DNA of 6,528 bases from CAYSNP01 sp964432485. Lineage in GTDB: Bacteria > Bacillota > Clostridia > Christensenellales > DTU072. The notes beneath the pieces are model-generated. The model ran no database searches. It was given only the letters and a program-made list of their open reading frames with translations, and was not told the DNA's origin. Below, one piece after another: positions 1-6,454 of this stretch. The stretch is from contig CAYSNP010000064.1 in NCBI GenBank assembly GCA_964432485.1, forward strand, positions 1 through 6,528, given 5' to 3'. Made by a program: the position numbers and the translations under genes. Each line of letters opens with the position of its first letter. Positions within the stretch are counted from its first letter, which is position 1.

Positions 1-78
1 AAATTTACTTTTATTTAATTAAACGCATTAAGAACTTAATTACTTATCCATATCATTTTTTAAGAATTTCAAAATATC

Positions 79-609
79 CTACTTAAAGAACTTACCTATC
101 TTGACCACAAAAACTAAAATATAGGCAACTATTGCGCTGGCAAACCCCTGCAACAAATTGGATGGAATGCTTGCAAGCGCGCCAGAAAAAGAGCCTATCA
201 CAATAACGGATGCAAGATAGTATCCTATCACCATAACCAAAGCCCCTGCGGCAAGAGCCAGCCCGCCTTGCCATTGCAGCTTGTCAGAAATAGTCTTAGC
301 ACTTAAAGAGCGGCGAAATACTTTAGCATATACAATATATGCAACATAGCCCTCAAGTCCTTTAATAAATAAAGTAAAAGGTGCCCAAATTGAATAACCT
401 GCCATAATATCGGCCAAAGCCGACCCTATACCCCCTGCAATCAAAGCAGGGATGCCTCCGTAAGCAAGTGCCACTGAAAGGATAATAATATCTCCAAAAT
501 TGATAAATCCTTGTGTGCCGGGTATAGGTATCACTATAACAATGGTAGCTACAGCTACTAAAGCAGTAAATAATGAAGTATATGCTATAAACTTAGCTCT
601 ATTGCTCAT
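79..609 (-). CDS. ECF transporter S component (substrate-binding membrane subunit), substrate unknown
   Basis: This 176-residue protein is almost entirely hydrophobic, with six likely membrane helices near residues 8-30, 37-50, 52-70, 75-97, 113-138 and 148-172. Size and topology fit the S component of an energy-coupling-factor transporter, which captures a vitamin or related micronutrient and docks on a shared EcfT/EcfA/EcfA' module. The FINFGD segment (35-40), the Gly/Ala-rich stretch ending in ALADIMAG (64-71) and the FIKGLEG segment (81-87) resemble the PF07155 group, often annotated as riboflavin-type; I recognise these by recall. No EcfA or EcfT gene is present, so it probably shares a module encoded elsewhere. 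The start is well supported: an AAGGAAGG Shine-Dalgarno at 618-625 sits 8 bases upstream. ATG overlaps the stop of the HemZ-like gene as ATGA, making it the last visible gene of the operon. The substrate cannot be read from the sequence, and no FMN riboswitch precedes it. Confident in the class, not in the ligand. Confidence 0.85.
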   Translation of the reverse strand: MSNRAKFIAYTSLFTALVAVATIVIVIPIPGTQGFINFGDIIILSVALAYGGIPALIAGGIGSALADIMAGYSIWAPFTLFIKGLEGYVAYIVYAKVFRRSLSAKTISDKLQWQGGLALAAGALVMVIGYYLASVIVIGSFSGALASIPSNLLQGFASAIVAYILVFVVKIGKFFK

Positions 610-2015
610 TCTTCTTGCCTTCCTTGTAATAGGTCTATCTTTTTTTCTAAATTATCGTCCAACCTAGCTAAATAATAGTTGATATCTTTAGGGCTGTTAT
701 GTCTGGCAATTAGCTTGTCTTGCACGCTTTTTGTCATTGCGCCCGCGCCTAGTCCTATTATACTATGGGTTTCTTCCATAATATCAATATTGTATAGACA
801 AGGCTTGCCCGCTTGCATATACCCTATGTTTTCAAGAGCGTCAATCATATTCTTTTGCCTATAAATATAGTATGGCAAATAACCCGATTTGTCAAATATC
901 TCAATAGCTCTGTCCGCAATTTCTTTTATTGGCTTAAAGTCCGCCTTAGTAGCAGCCTCCTTTAGTCGCCCGCCTCTTTTAAGGGCAAGAGTATGAACGG
1001 TAATATTTTCCGGCCGCAGGGCAAGGATTCCTTCAATTGTTCTAGCTATATCTTGACTGTTTTCTCCGGGCAGCCCTAAAATTATATCCGTATTCTTAAT
1101 AAAATTAAATGCGCAAGCTTGCTCATAAGCCCGATAAAAGTCAGCTACGCTATGCTTCCGTCCTATTTTCTGTAATGTATTATCATTTAGAGATTGAGGG
1201 TTGATACTAACTCTAGTTACTCCATATTGCTGAAAAAGGTGTAAAATATTGTTGTCCAGCGTGTCAGGCCGTCCCGCTTCTACGCAGAACTCTTTAGCTT
1301 TATCGGAAAAAGGCCGCAATAGCCGCTCCAACAAGCGGTAAGGCAGGCAAGTGGGTGTACCGCCGCCAATATAAATGCATCTTATCTTTTTTTTGTTGTC
1401 CGCAACATATTGCATTGCCCTTTTGGCTTCATAGCATATAGCATTGACATAATCTTCCAGTCTTGATGCCACTCTATGCGCTTCGGTACTGATAAAGGAG
1501 CAATAATTACAGCGAGTAGGACAAAATGGTATATTGATATAAAAATCAATTTCGCTTTTATTATAAGAAATATAGCTTGACTGACTCTCTACTGTCTTAA
1601 CAAGCAACTGCGCTCTTTTGGGCTCAATAAAATAGTTTTTAACCAAATAGCCAACTTTTTCTTCCCCTTTTGCAGCATTGCGAACAAGAGTGGTAGGACG
1701 CACCCCGGTAGCAGAGCCATAAGGCAGACTTATCCCCAAAAAGTTGCTTAAATATTTGTAAATAGCATTCTTGGCATAACGCTTATACAATCGCTTATAT
1801 TGCAGTATATCTGTGCAATTAATAATAAAATCTTGGGTATAGTCCGGAGCAAAAGAGGAGTTTATTTTAATTTGCAATTCTTGCAAGCAGTCAATTTCTA
1901 AGTATGCTTGACTTTGATTATCTATTATTAAATAAGGGTTAAATGCTCTGACGACTTCTTCACAATCTCTTGCCCATTGGGGCAAATGCGCTATTAAGCG
2001 CGCCTTAAAGCTCAT
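606..2015 (-). CDS. hemZ: HemZ-like radical SAM protein (annotated oxygen-independent coproporphyrinogen III dehydrogenase)
   Basis: With the chosen ATG the protein has 469 residues, normal for HemZ. An N-terminal domain of about 155 residues precedes the radical SAM core. The iron-sulfur motif CPTRCNYC places cluster cysteines at 165, 169 and 172. GGGTPT (217-222) is the SAM-binding glycine motif, followed by VSINPQS (269-275) and GLPGE (314-318). The C-terminal part carries PYYIYRQKNM (381-390) and a GYMQAGKPCLYN-type stretch followed by GLGAGAMTK, which I recognise as HemZ hallmarks. Family members are annotated as decarboxylating coproporphyrinogen III to protoporphyrinogen IX in the cytoplasm without oxygen. 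Here the motif reads CX3CX2CXF, without the fourth cysteine of HemN, so the activity is uncertain and a HemW-like heme-handling role is possible. The reading frame stays open to a GTG at 2090, but that start would bury 86 bases in the MBL gene. ATG at 2013-2015 overlaps the MBL stop by 11 bases, yet has no good Shine-Dalgarno, so coupled translation is likely. Confidence 0.87.
   Translation of the reverse strand: MSFKARLIAHLPQWARDCEEVVRAFNPYLIIDNQSQAYLEIDCLQELQIKINSSFAPDYTQDFIINCTDILQYKRLYKRYAKNAIYKYLSNFLGISLPYGSATGVRPTTLVRNAAKGEEKVGYLVKNYFIEPKRAQLLVKTVESQSSYISYNKSEIDFYINIPFCPTRCNYCSFISTEAHRVASRLEDYVNAICYEAKRAMQYVADNKKKIRCIYIGGGTPTCLPYRLLERLLRPFSDKAKEFCVEAGRPDTLDNNILHLFQQYGVTRVSINPQSLNDNTLQKIGRKHSVADFYRAYEQACAFNFIKNTDIILGLPGENSQDIARTIEGILALRPENITVHTLALKRGGRLKEAATKADFKPIKEIADRAIEIFDKSGYLPYYIYRQKNMIDALENIGYMQAGKPCLYNIDIMEETHSIIGLGAGAMTKSVQDKLIARHNSPKDINYYLARLDDNLEKKIDLLQGRQEE
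618..625 (-). promoter_or_regulatory. Shine-Dalgarno AAGGAAGG of the ECF S component
   Basis: This purine-rich site lies inside the end of the HemZ-like gene, eight bases before the ATG at 609. It shows that the last gene of the operon has its own initiation site despite the 4-base ATGA overlap, unlike the MBL and HemZ-like genes, whose sites are weak. Confidence 0.65.
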
Positions 2016-2631
2016 GATTGATAAGGTTATGTTTGCGCTCTGCTTCAAGAGTGGAAGACTGCTCATGTCCGGGATGTATAACATAATCACCCGTCAAAGC
2101 AAAAAGTCGCTTAATGCTGGCAAGCAAATCGCTATGATTGCTGTCATAAAAATCTGTTCTGCCATAGCTGCTACAAAACAAGGTATCTCCTGTGAAAATA
2201 TAGCTTTCACAAAGGTAACAACAGCTATCTGCACTATGTCCGGGGGTTTCTAACACCTTAATTTCAAAACCGTCAAAGGGCAGCTTATCCCCGTCTTTTA
2301 CCAGCTTATCTACCTCAGCGACAGGGATATCAGTCCATAGCCCACGAGAAAGATTAAGATTGCTATCTTTAAGTTTGGGCGCGCAAAGAGGATGTGCATA
2401 TACCTGCGCCCCGTCCTCTCTAAACTTTTGAGTGTCTATTATATGGTCAAAATGCCCATGGGTCAGCAACACAGCTTCACAAGTTTTTCCCATAGCTTTT
2501 AATTTTGAACTAATTTGGCTATAGCCTGCGCTGGGGTCAATCACTACCGCCCTTTCCCCTTGGGTATGTAAAATATATGAATTAACCGTCATATATTTTA
2601 TGCTGACAATTATCTTTTCCACCTTTAACAT
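2005..2631 (-). CDS. MBL-fold metal-dependent hydrolase (glyoxalase II / YcbL-like)
   Basis: This 208-residue cytoplasmic protein is a complete single-domain metallo-beta-lactamase-fold hydrolase. The metal site is intact: THGHFDH gives H58, H60, D62 and H63, followed by H132 in TPGHS, the bridging D149 in FTGDTLF, and H189 in HPGHE. The SYGRTD segment after the bridging aspartate is typical of the glyoxalase II-like YcbL branch, whose tested members hydrolyse glutathione or other thioesters. Clostridia generally lack glutathione, so the true substrate is unknown. It starts inside the isocitrate dehydrogenase gene (7-base ATGTTAA overlap) and ends inside the HemZ-like gene. From recall, clostridial genomes often place such a hydrolase just before hemZ, frequently between dtd and hisS; here isocitrate dehydrogenase occupies the upstream side. 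The Shine-Dalgarno is weak and distant (a GGAG about 14 bases upstream), again pointing to translational coupling. Family assignment is secure; the specific reaction is not. Confidence 0.9.
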   Translation of the reverse strand: MLKVEKIIVSIKYMTVNSYILHTQGERAVVIDPSAGYSQISSKLKAMGKTCEAVLLTHGHFDHIIDTQKFREDGAQVYAHPLCAPKLKDSNLNLSRGLWTDIPVAEVDKLVKDGDKLPFDGFEIKVLETPGHSADSCCYLCESYIFTGDTLFCSSYGRTDFYDSNHSDLLASIKRLFALTGDYVIHPGHEQSSTLEAERKHNLINHEL

Positions 2632-3824
2632 AATAAGCTGCCTAGCTCCGCCCTAATAGCTTGTAAAAACTCATTGTAAAAAACCACCTTAGGAGTTATC
2701 CCTTCTTTCTTAAATAAGCCTGCTAAATCTTTGGTCATAACTCCTTTTTCTATAACTGCAATGCTTGCCGCCTCTAGCTTATCGGCAAAATTTTTCAAGC
2801 TAGGAATATTATCTAGTTCCGCACGCTTTTTTAATGCTCCTGTCCAGGCAAATATAGTTGCCATTGGATTGGTGCTAACAGGCTTTCCTTGCAAATGCTG
2901 ATAATAATGGCGGGTTACCGTGCCATGCGCCGCTTCATATTCATATTGGCCTTGCGGGCTAACCAATACAGAAGTCATCATTGCTAAGGAACCGTATACA
3001 GTAGCCACCATATCGCTCATTACATCGCCGTCATAGTTCTTACATGCCCAAATCATACCGCCTTCGCTGCGCATAATGCGCGCTACTGCATCATCAATAA
3101 GCGTATAAAAATATTCTATACCCGCATCACTAAACCGCTTTGCATACTCGGCATCAAAAACTTCTTGAAAAATATCCTTAAAACGGTGGTCGTAGATTTT
3201 GCTTATGGTGTCCTTGGTAGCAAACCATAAATCTTTTTTAATATCTAGGGCATAGTTAAAGCAACTTCTTGCAAAACTTGCTATGCTTTTATCTGTATTG
3301 TGAATTGCTTGTATTATCCCTGCACCTTGAAAATCTTTAATTAATACATTGTCTTGAGGAGTGTTAAGATACGCTTTGCCCTCTTGCGCTCTAACCTCTA
3401 CCCCGGCATATACATCGCCATAAGCATGACGAGCTATAATTATTGGCTTTCGCCATCCATTGATAATAGGCTTTATACCATCTACCAAAATTGGAGCACG
3501 GAAAACCGTACCATCCAGCGCAGCCCTTATAGTGCCATTGGGTGATTTCCACATTTGGCTAAGGTTGTATTCGCTTACCCTTTGCGCATTGGGAGTAATG
3601 GTAGCACATTTTACCCCTACCCCATACTTTGCAATGGCAGCAGCACTTTCTAAAGTTATATTATCTTTAGTTTTTTCACGATTTTCCAAACCTAAATCAT
3701 AATAATCTGTTTTTAATTCTATAAAAGGAGTTAATAAAATACCTTTAATTTCCTTCCAAAGCACTCGGGTCATTTCGTCGCCATCTATTTCTACCAGCGG
3801 CGTTTTCATATTTATCTTATGCAT
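2625..3824 (-). CDS. icd: NADP-dependent isocitrate dehydrogenase, homodimeric type II (eukaryote-like)
   Basis: The 399-residue enzyme oxidatively decarboxylates isocitrate to 2-oxoglutarate, supplying glutamate precursor and reduced cofactor. The sequence matches the type II family that includes human IDH1, rather than the E. coli Icd type. Its numbering even coincides with IDH1 in the N-terminal half: T77, S94 in KSPNGTIR, R100, R109, R132 and Y139 are all present for substrate binding. K204, D244, D267 and D271 correspond to the IDH1 catalytic lysine and metal-binding aspartates. HGTVTRH (300-306) provides R305 and H306, the pair that contacts the 2'-phosphate of NADP, so NADP is the likely cofactor. 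Two further phosphate-contact positions, Gln and Lys in IDH1, are R249 and R252 here. No domain is missing. ATG at 3824 is chosen because AGGAGG (3829-3834) lies 4 bases upstream; an internal ATG at residue 6 would be too far away. It is first in the four-gene operon. Confidence 0.96.
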   Translation of the reverse strand: MHKINMKTPLVEIDGDEMTRVLWKEIKGILLTPFIELKTDYYDLGLENREKTKDNITLESAAAIAKYGVGVKCATITPNAQRVSEYNLSQMWKSPNGTIRAALDGTVFRAPILVDGIKPIINGWRKPIIIARHAYGDVYAGVEVRAQEGKAYLNTPQDNVLIKDFQGAGIIQAIHNTDKSIASFARSCFNYALDIKKDLWFATKDTISKIYDHRFKDIFQEVFDAEYAKRFSDAGIEYFYTLIDDAVARIMRSEGGMIWACKNYDGDVMSDMVATVYGSLAMMTSVLVSPQGQYEYEAAHGTVTRHYYQHLQGKPVSTNPMATIFAWTGALKKRAELDNIPSLKNFADKLEAASIAVIEKGVMTKDLAGLFKKEGITPKVVFYNEFLQAIRAELGSLLC

Positions 3825-3828
3825 GCTT

Positions 3829-3834
3829 CCTCCT
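3829..3834 (-). promoter_or_regulatory. Shine-Dalgarno AGGAGG of isocitrate dehydrogenase
   Basis: A perfect AGGAGG on the minus strand lies four bases before the ATG at 3824. It fixes the start at the first methionine rather than the second one at residue 6. It is the strongest ribosome binding site of the four-gene operon and stands at its head. Confidence 0.75.
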
Positions 3835-3850
3835 GTCTTTGATTAATATT

Positions 3851-3879
3851 ACCATAGCAGTACAAATTAAATCAAGCAA
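3851..3879 (-). promoter_or_regulatory. Putative promoter of the icd-MBL-hemZ-S component operon
   Basis: In the 92-base gap before isocitrate dehydrogenase, the minus strand carries TTGCTT (3874-3879), a 17-base spacer, and TATGGT (3851-3856) preceded by TGC, which forms an extended -10. Transcription would start near 3844, about 10 bases before the Shine-Dalgarno. An overlapping alternative is TTGATT with TAATAT at an 18-base spacing. Neither is a perfect match, so this is inferred from position and partial consensus. Confidence 0.4.
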
Positions 3880-3916
3880 AAGGCTTTAAAGAAAATCTAA
3901 ACAAAGATATCCTTGA

Positions 3917-5224
3917 CTATATGCAAAAAACTGCATAAAGGGGGACTGCTTTTATATTGTTTTCAAAACCAAAATTTTTGCTTGAAATGCGGATTGAGTA
4001 CGCAGGAGCATATTTGTTGACAAATTGCTTTAAACTTTTTGCCTGAATATTGTCCGCTGCCTTAACCTCAATAGGAATTACATTGTCGTTTAATTGAATT
4101 ACAAAATCAATTTCTGCCTTTCCCTTGCTTTCCCAATAATATAATTGATGCCCATTTGCCAGCAGTTCTTGTGCAATATAGCTTTCTGTCATTGCTCCTT
4201 TAGCCTCTCCGCCTATGCTAATTTGAGCAGTAATGCTGCTACACGGTATATTGCTCTTAGCATTAAGAAGCCCTATATCTGACATATATATCTTATAAGA
4301 TAACCTGTCCTCGTAAAATGCAAGAGGCAGCTTGCCTTCTCGGGCTTTTTTGCATTTAATTACCAGCCCTGCGCTAGTAAGCCAATGCAAACCCACCTCA
4401 TAAGAGCTTGCACGTGCATTGCTGCCTATTATGCTATACTGAAACTTTTTATTTTCCTTTGCAAGCTGATAAGGTATGCTGTTATAGATTGCCATAATCT
4501 TCACTTGCTCACTTCTGCTTGTATACTTAGCCATATCCGCTGCGTAAAGACTTAAAATTTCGTTTTGATACAGCCTTACATATTCCGTATCTCCTTTGAG
4601 CAAAAAAGCTGCAACAGCTCTTGGCATACCGCCCACAAATAAATAGTTGCGATAAAGTTCCAAAGCTTTGATATGCAAAGCGTTTGTCAAAGGAGTATTG
4701 CTTGCAAAAGCATTTTTAATAGCATTTAATAAAAAAGGATTGGCTTGCGCCAAAAACTCCTCAAAAGTCATTGGATACATTGTAAGCAATTCAACTTTGC
4801 CTACCGGAAAAGACAATTTATTTTGCTCCCCTTGACCTTGATACAAAGAAACTCCCAACAGGCTGCCTGCAGCTATAATATGATACTCTGGCGCTTGCTC
4901 ACAAAAATATTTAAGCGATGTTAATGCGGCAGGACAAGTTTGAACTTCATCAAAAAAAAGCAAGGTATGCCCCTTGATAATGCTTTGACCTGTAAGAGCT
5001 TCCAGCTTGTTTATAATTTTTTCCGGATTAAGTTCCCCTTCAAAGATTGAATGTAAAGCGGGATTGCTTTCAAAATTCAAGACAATAATATTTGGATAGT
5101 AACTTTTTCCAAATTCAAAAATTGTAGTAGTTTTGCCTACTTGCCTTGCTCCGTATATAAGCAGGGGCATTTTATCTTTTTTATTTTTCCAAGCTTTTAG
5201 CTGCTGTTCTATCAACCTCTTCAT
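3917..5224 (-). CDS. AAA_14 / DUF4143 family ATPase, function unknown
   Basis: The 435-residue protein has the two-part layout of the AAA_14-DUF4143 family. The N-terminal ATPase has a Walker A motif GARQVGKTT (25-33; K31, T32) and a Walker B motif LLFFDEVQ (88-95; D92, E93), followed by the family segments AAGSLLGVSL (118-127) and FPVGKVELL (139-147). The C-terminal DUF4143 region contains E347, D373 in EIDFVI and E386-V-K388, arranged like a PD-(D/E)XK nuclease core. Length is normal and no frameshift is seen. There is no signal peptide or membrane segment, so it should be cytoplasmic. These proteins occur in many paralogous copies in anaerobic bacteria and archaea and have no agreed role; DNA handling is only an inference from the nuclease-like tail. 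The start is supported by GAGGTG at 5230-5235, five bases upstream. It sits between unrelated genes with non-coding gaps on both sides and appears to be its own transcription unit. Confidence 0.92.
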   Translation of the reverse strand: MKRLIEQQLKAWKNKKDKMPLLIYGARQVGKTTTIFEFGKSYYPNIIVLNFESNPALHSIFEGELNPEKIINKLEALTGQSIIKGHTLLFFDEVQTCPAALTSLKYFCEQAPEYHIIAAGSLLGVSLYQGQGEQNKLSFPVGKVELLTMYPMTFEEFLAQANPFLLNAIKNAFASNTPLTNALHIKALELYRNYLFVGGMPRAVAAFLLKGDTEYVRLYQNEILSLYAADMAKYTSRSEQVKIMAIYNSIPYQLAKENKKFQYSIIGSNARASSYEVGLHWLTSAGLVIKCKKAREGKLPLAFYEDRLSYKIYMSDIGLLNAKSNIPCSSITAQISIGGEAKGAMTESYIAQELLANGHQLYYWESKGKAEIDFVIQLNDNVIPIEVKAADNIQAKSLKQFVNKYAPAYSIRISSKNFGFENNIKAVPLYAVFCI

Positions 5225-5241
5225 ATTTTCACCTCTATCCT

Positions 5242-5270
5242 ATTATAACGCATTATAAATAAGAATACAA
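5242..5270 (-). promoter_or_regulatory. Putative promoter with tandem TATAAT boxes before the DUF4143 ATPase
   Basis: The minus strand has two perfect TATAAT hexamers ten bases apart, at 5252-5257 and 5242-5247. The second has TTGTAT (5265-5270) exactly 17 bases upstream, but its start point would fall near 5235, inside the Shine-Dalgarno. The first gives a workable start near 5245 but lacks a recognisable -35. A promoter here is likely; which box is used is unclear. Confidence 0.45.
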
Positions 5271-5273
5271 GGT

Positions 5274-5306
5274 AAAAATTACGAAAGTGGAACGAGTTTT
5301 GTAATT
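5274..5306 (-). terminator. Weak AT-rich hairpin with T run after the GH105 gene
   Basis: On the minus strand, AATTAC (5301-5306) pairs with GTAATT (5277-5282). After one mismatch, three inner A-T pairs close a 10-base loop. The descending arm runs into five T residues (5274-5278). The stem has only one G-C pair, so it is a weak candidate terminator for the hydrolase gene, supported mainly by its place 22 bases after the stop codon. Confidence 0.3.
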
Positions 5307-5327
5307 ATTTTGTCGAAAGCGCCTTTA

Positions 5328-6386
5328 TTATACTGTTTCCAAGCATCTTTTATATTCAAGGGCGGCAATAAAAGCGGCAAAGAGTCCGTATTTTAAGTCA
5401 TTGCCAAAAGGGAGAATCTTGTAAAAGAAATATGGCGCAACTTGCAGGGGGGTGGTGGGAGCAGAGATATAAGGCATACTAAGCAAGCCCTTTTTTACTT
5501 GAAAATCTGAGACCACCGCATCAAAAGCCAGCTTTGCCCTTTCCAAGTATTCCTTAGGCAGAAATCCTTTGCGATAACCGTAAAACCAACCTGCCGCAAT
5601 AAGCATAGTGGCGCTGCTTTCTTTATAAGTCTTGCCTACCCTATTAAAAATTGTTTCAAAATAACCGTCTTCCCTTTGCCAAGGGGCAAGAGCTATACTT
5701 AGCTCTTTATGGATACGCAAAGCGTCCTCTTTGGCTTGAGCAGATGAAAAATTGTCTGCAAAAAGAGAAATAGCCGCTGTTACCCAGCCATTGCCTCTGC
5801 CCCAAAATATTGGAGTTTTGGGAAAATGAGTGCCTTTTTTAGTCCAATAGCAATGATAATACAAGCCTGTCTTGTTGTCCCTTAAATATTTTTCAAATAA
5901 AGCAGGCTGCGCTTGCGCAAACTCCATTAGCTCTGCATCTTGTTCGCCTTTGGCAAACAATGAACAAAAGACCCCATACATCATTATGCTGTCTATCCAT
6001 ATACTTTTTGGGTAAAACCAACTTTCTATGCCATTGCCTAAATGATTGGGCATATCCTCTACTACCTTAGGAGCGCTTGCTATATATTGTCTTACCCGCT
6101 TTGCTTCCTTATAATATTTTTCCTCACCCGTTAGCTTGGCAAGCGTATATGCCCCCAATCCCGGAGCGGCAGTATCAGAGGTATTAACCCTATGCCCTTT
6201 TGCAATATAGTAATCATAATAACTTTTCAAGTAATCGGTATACTTGCCCGTACCGTTCTCTTGGTCTATCAACGCCAAACCGTATAAAAAAAGGGCTTGT
6301 CCCCAAGACCATCCCAGCTTTTGCGGCGCAAAACGCTTGGTAGAATCTTCTGCCAGCCTAAACACTTTTGCAATATTTTCAGTCAT
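5328..6386 (-). CDS. GH105/GH88-type unsaturated glucuronyl or rhamnogalacturonyl hydrolase
   Basis: This 352-residue protein matches the (alpha/alpha)6-barrel family of unsaturated uronyl hydrolases (PF07470; YteR/YesR-like) and has normal length. Such enzymes remove the 4,5-unsaturated uronic acid left at the non-reducing end of oligosaccharides by polysaccharide lyases, classically delta-galacturonyl-rhamnose from rhamnogalacturonan I. Visible hallmarks are the aromatic GWSWGQALFLYGL segment (25-37), D71 in NTSDTAAPG, D132 in IWIDSIMMYG (the position of the catalytic aspartate of YteR, D143, by motif), H178 in YYHCYW, FWGRGNGWV (194-202) and ESSAT (256-260). There is no signal peptide, so it should act on imported disaccharides in the cytoplasm. 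The start has AGGAGA at 6393-6398, six bases upstream. No lyase or sugar transporter is visible in the window, although the upstream side is cut off. The exact uronide cannot be determined; plant pectin is likely by family, but glucuronate-capped side chains or host glycans remain possible. Confidence 0.87.
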   Translation of the reverse strand: MTENIAKVFRLAEDSTKRFAPQKLGWSWGQALFLYGLALIDQENGTGKYTDYLKSYYDYYIAKGHRVNTSDTAAPGLGAYTLAKLTGEEKYYKEAKRVRQYIASAPKVVEDMPNHLGNGIESWFYPKSIWIDSIMMYGVFCSLFAKGEQDAELMEFAQAQPALFEKYLRDNKTGLYYHCYWTKKGTHFPKTPIFWGRGNGWVTAAISLFADNFSSAQAKEDALRIHKELSIALAPWQREDGYFETIFNRVGKTYKESSATMLIAAGWFYGYRKGFLPKEYLERAKLAFDAVVSDFQVKKGLLSMPYISAPTTPLQVAPYFFYKILPFGNDLKYGLFAAFIAALEYKRCLETV

Positions 6387-6425
6387 AATATTTCTCCTGA
6401 TAGCTTGTGCAGCTTTTCTGATAAT

Positions 6426-6454
6426 AGACTACCATTTTAGCCGCCTGCTGTCAA
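6426..6454 (-). promoter_or_regulatory. Putative promoter of the GH105 hydrolase gene
   Basis: A perfect TTGACA -35 box lies at 6449-6454 on the minus strand. At a 17-base spacing the -10 would be TAGTCT (6426-6431), which keeps only three consensus positions; a TATTAT lies at a 22-base spacing. A strong -35 with a weak -10 is common in activator-dependent or repressed genes. Transcription would start near 6419, giving a leader of about 33 bases with AGGAGA before the ATG. Confidence 0.45.

Noticed and set aside
1..78. Terminator hairpin after the S component gene
   Set aside because: Only AT palindromes are present (such as ATTAAG-AA-CTTAAT at 27-40 and TTTAATTAAA at 14-23); there is no GC-containing stem followed by T residues.
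92..274. Second minus-strand open frame of 60 codons
   Set aside because: It is out of frame inside the S component gene, whose own frame gives six clean membrane helices.
679..864. Open frame of 61 codons on the plus strand
   Set aside because: It lies wholly antisense to the HemZ-like gene, which has clear family motifs there, and its translation shows no domain.
2016..2090. Longer HemZ-like start at the GTG at 2090
   Set aside because: It would overlap the MBL gene by 86 bases, has no Shine-Dalgarno, and adds residues that do not look like the HemZ N-terminus.
2014..2253. Open frame of 79 codons on the plus strand
   Set aside because: It is antisense to the MBL hydrolase, including its conserved metal-site region, and shows no domain of its own.
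3354..3702. Two overlapping plus-strand open frames (3354-3545 and 3460-3702)
   Set aside because: Both are antisense to conserved parts of isocitrate dehydrogenase and are mutually overlapping shadows.
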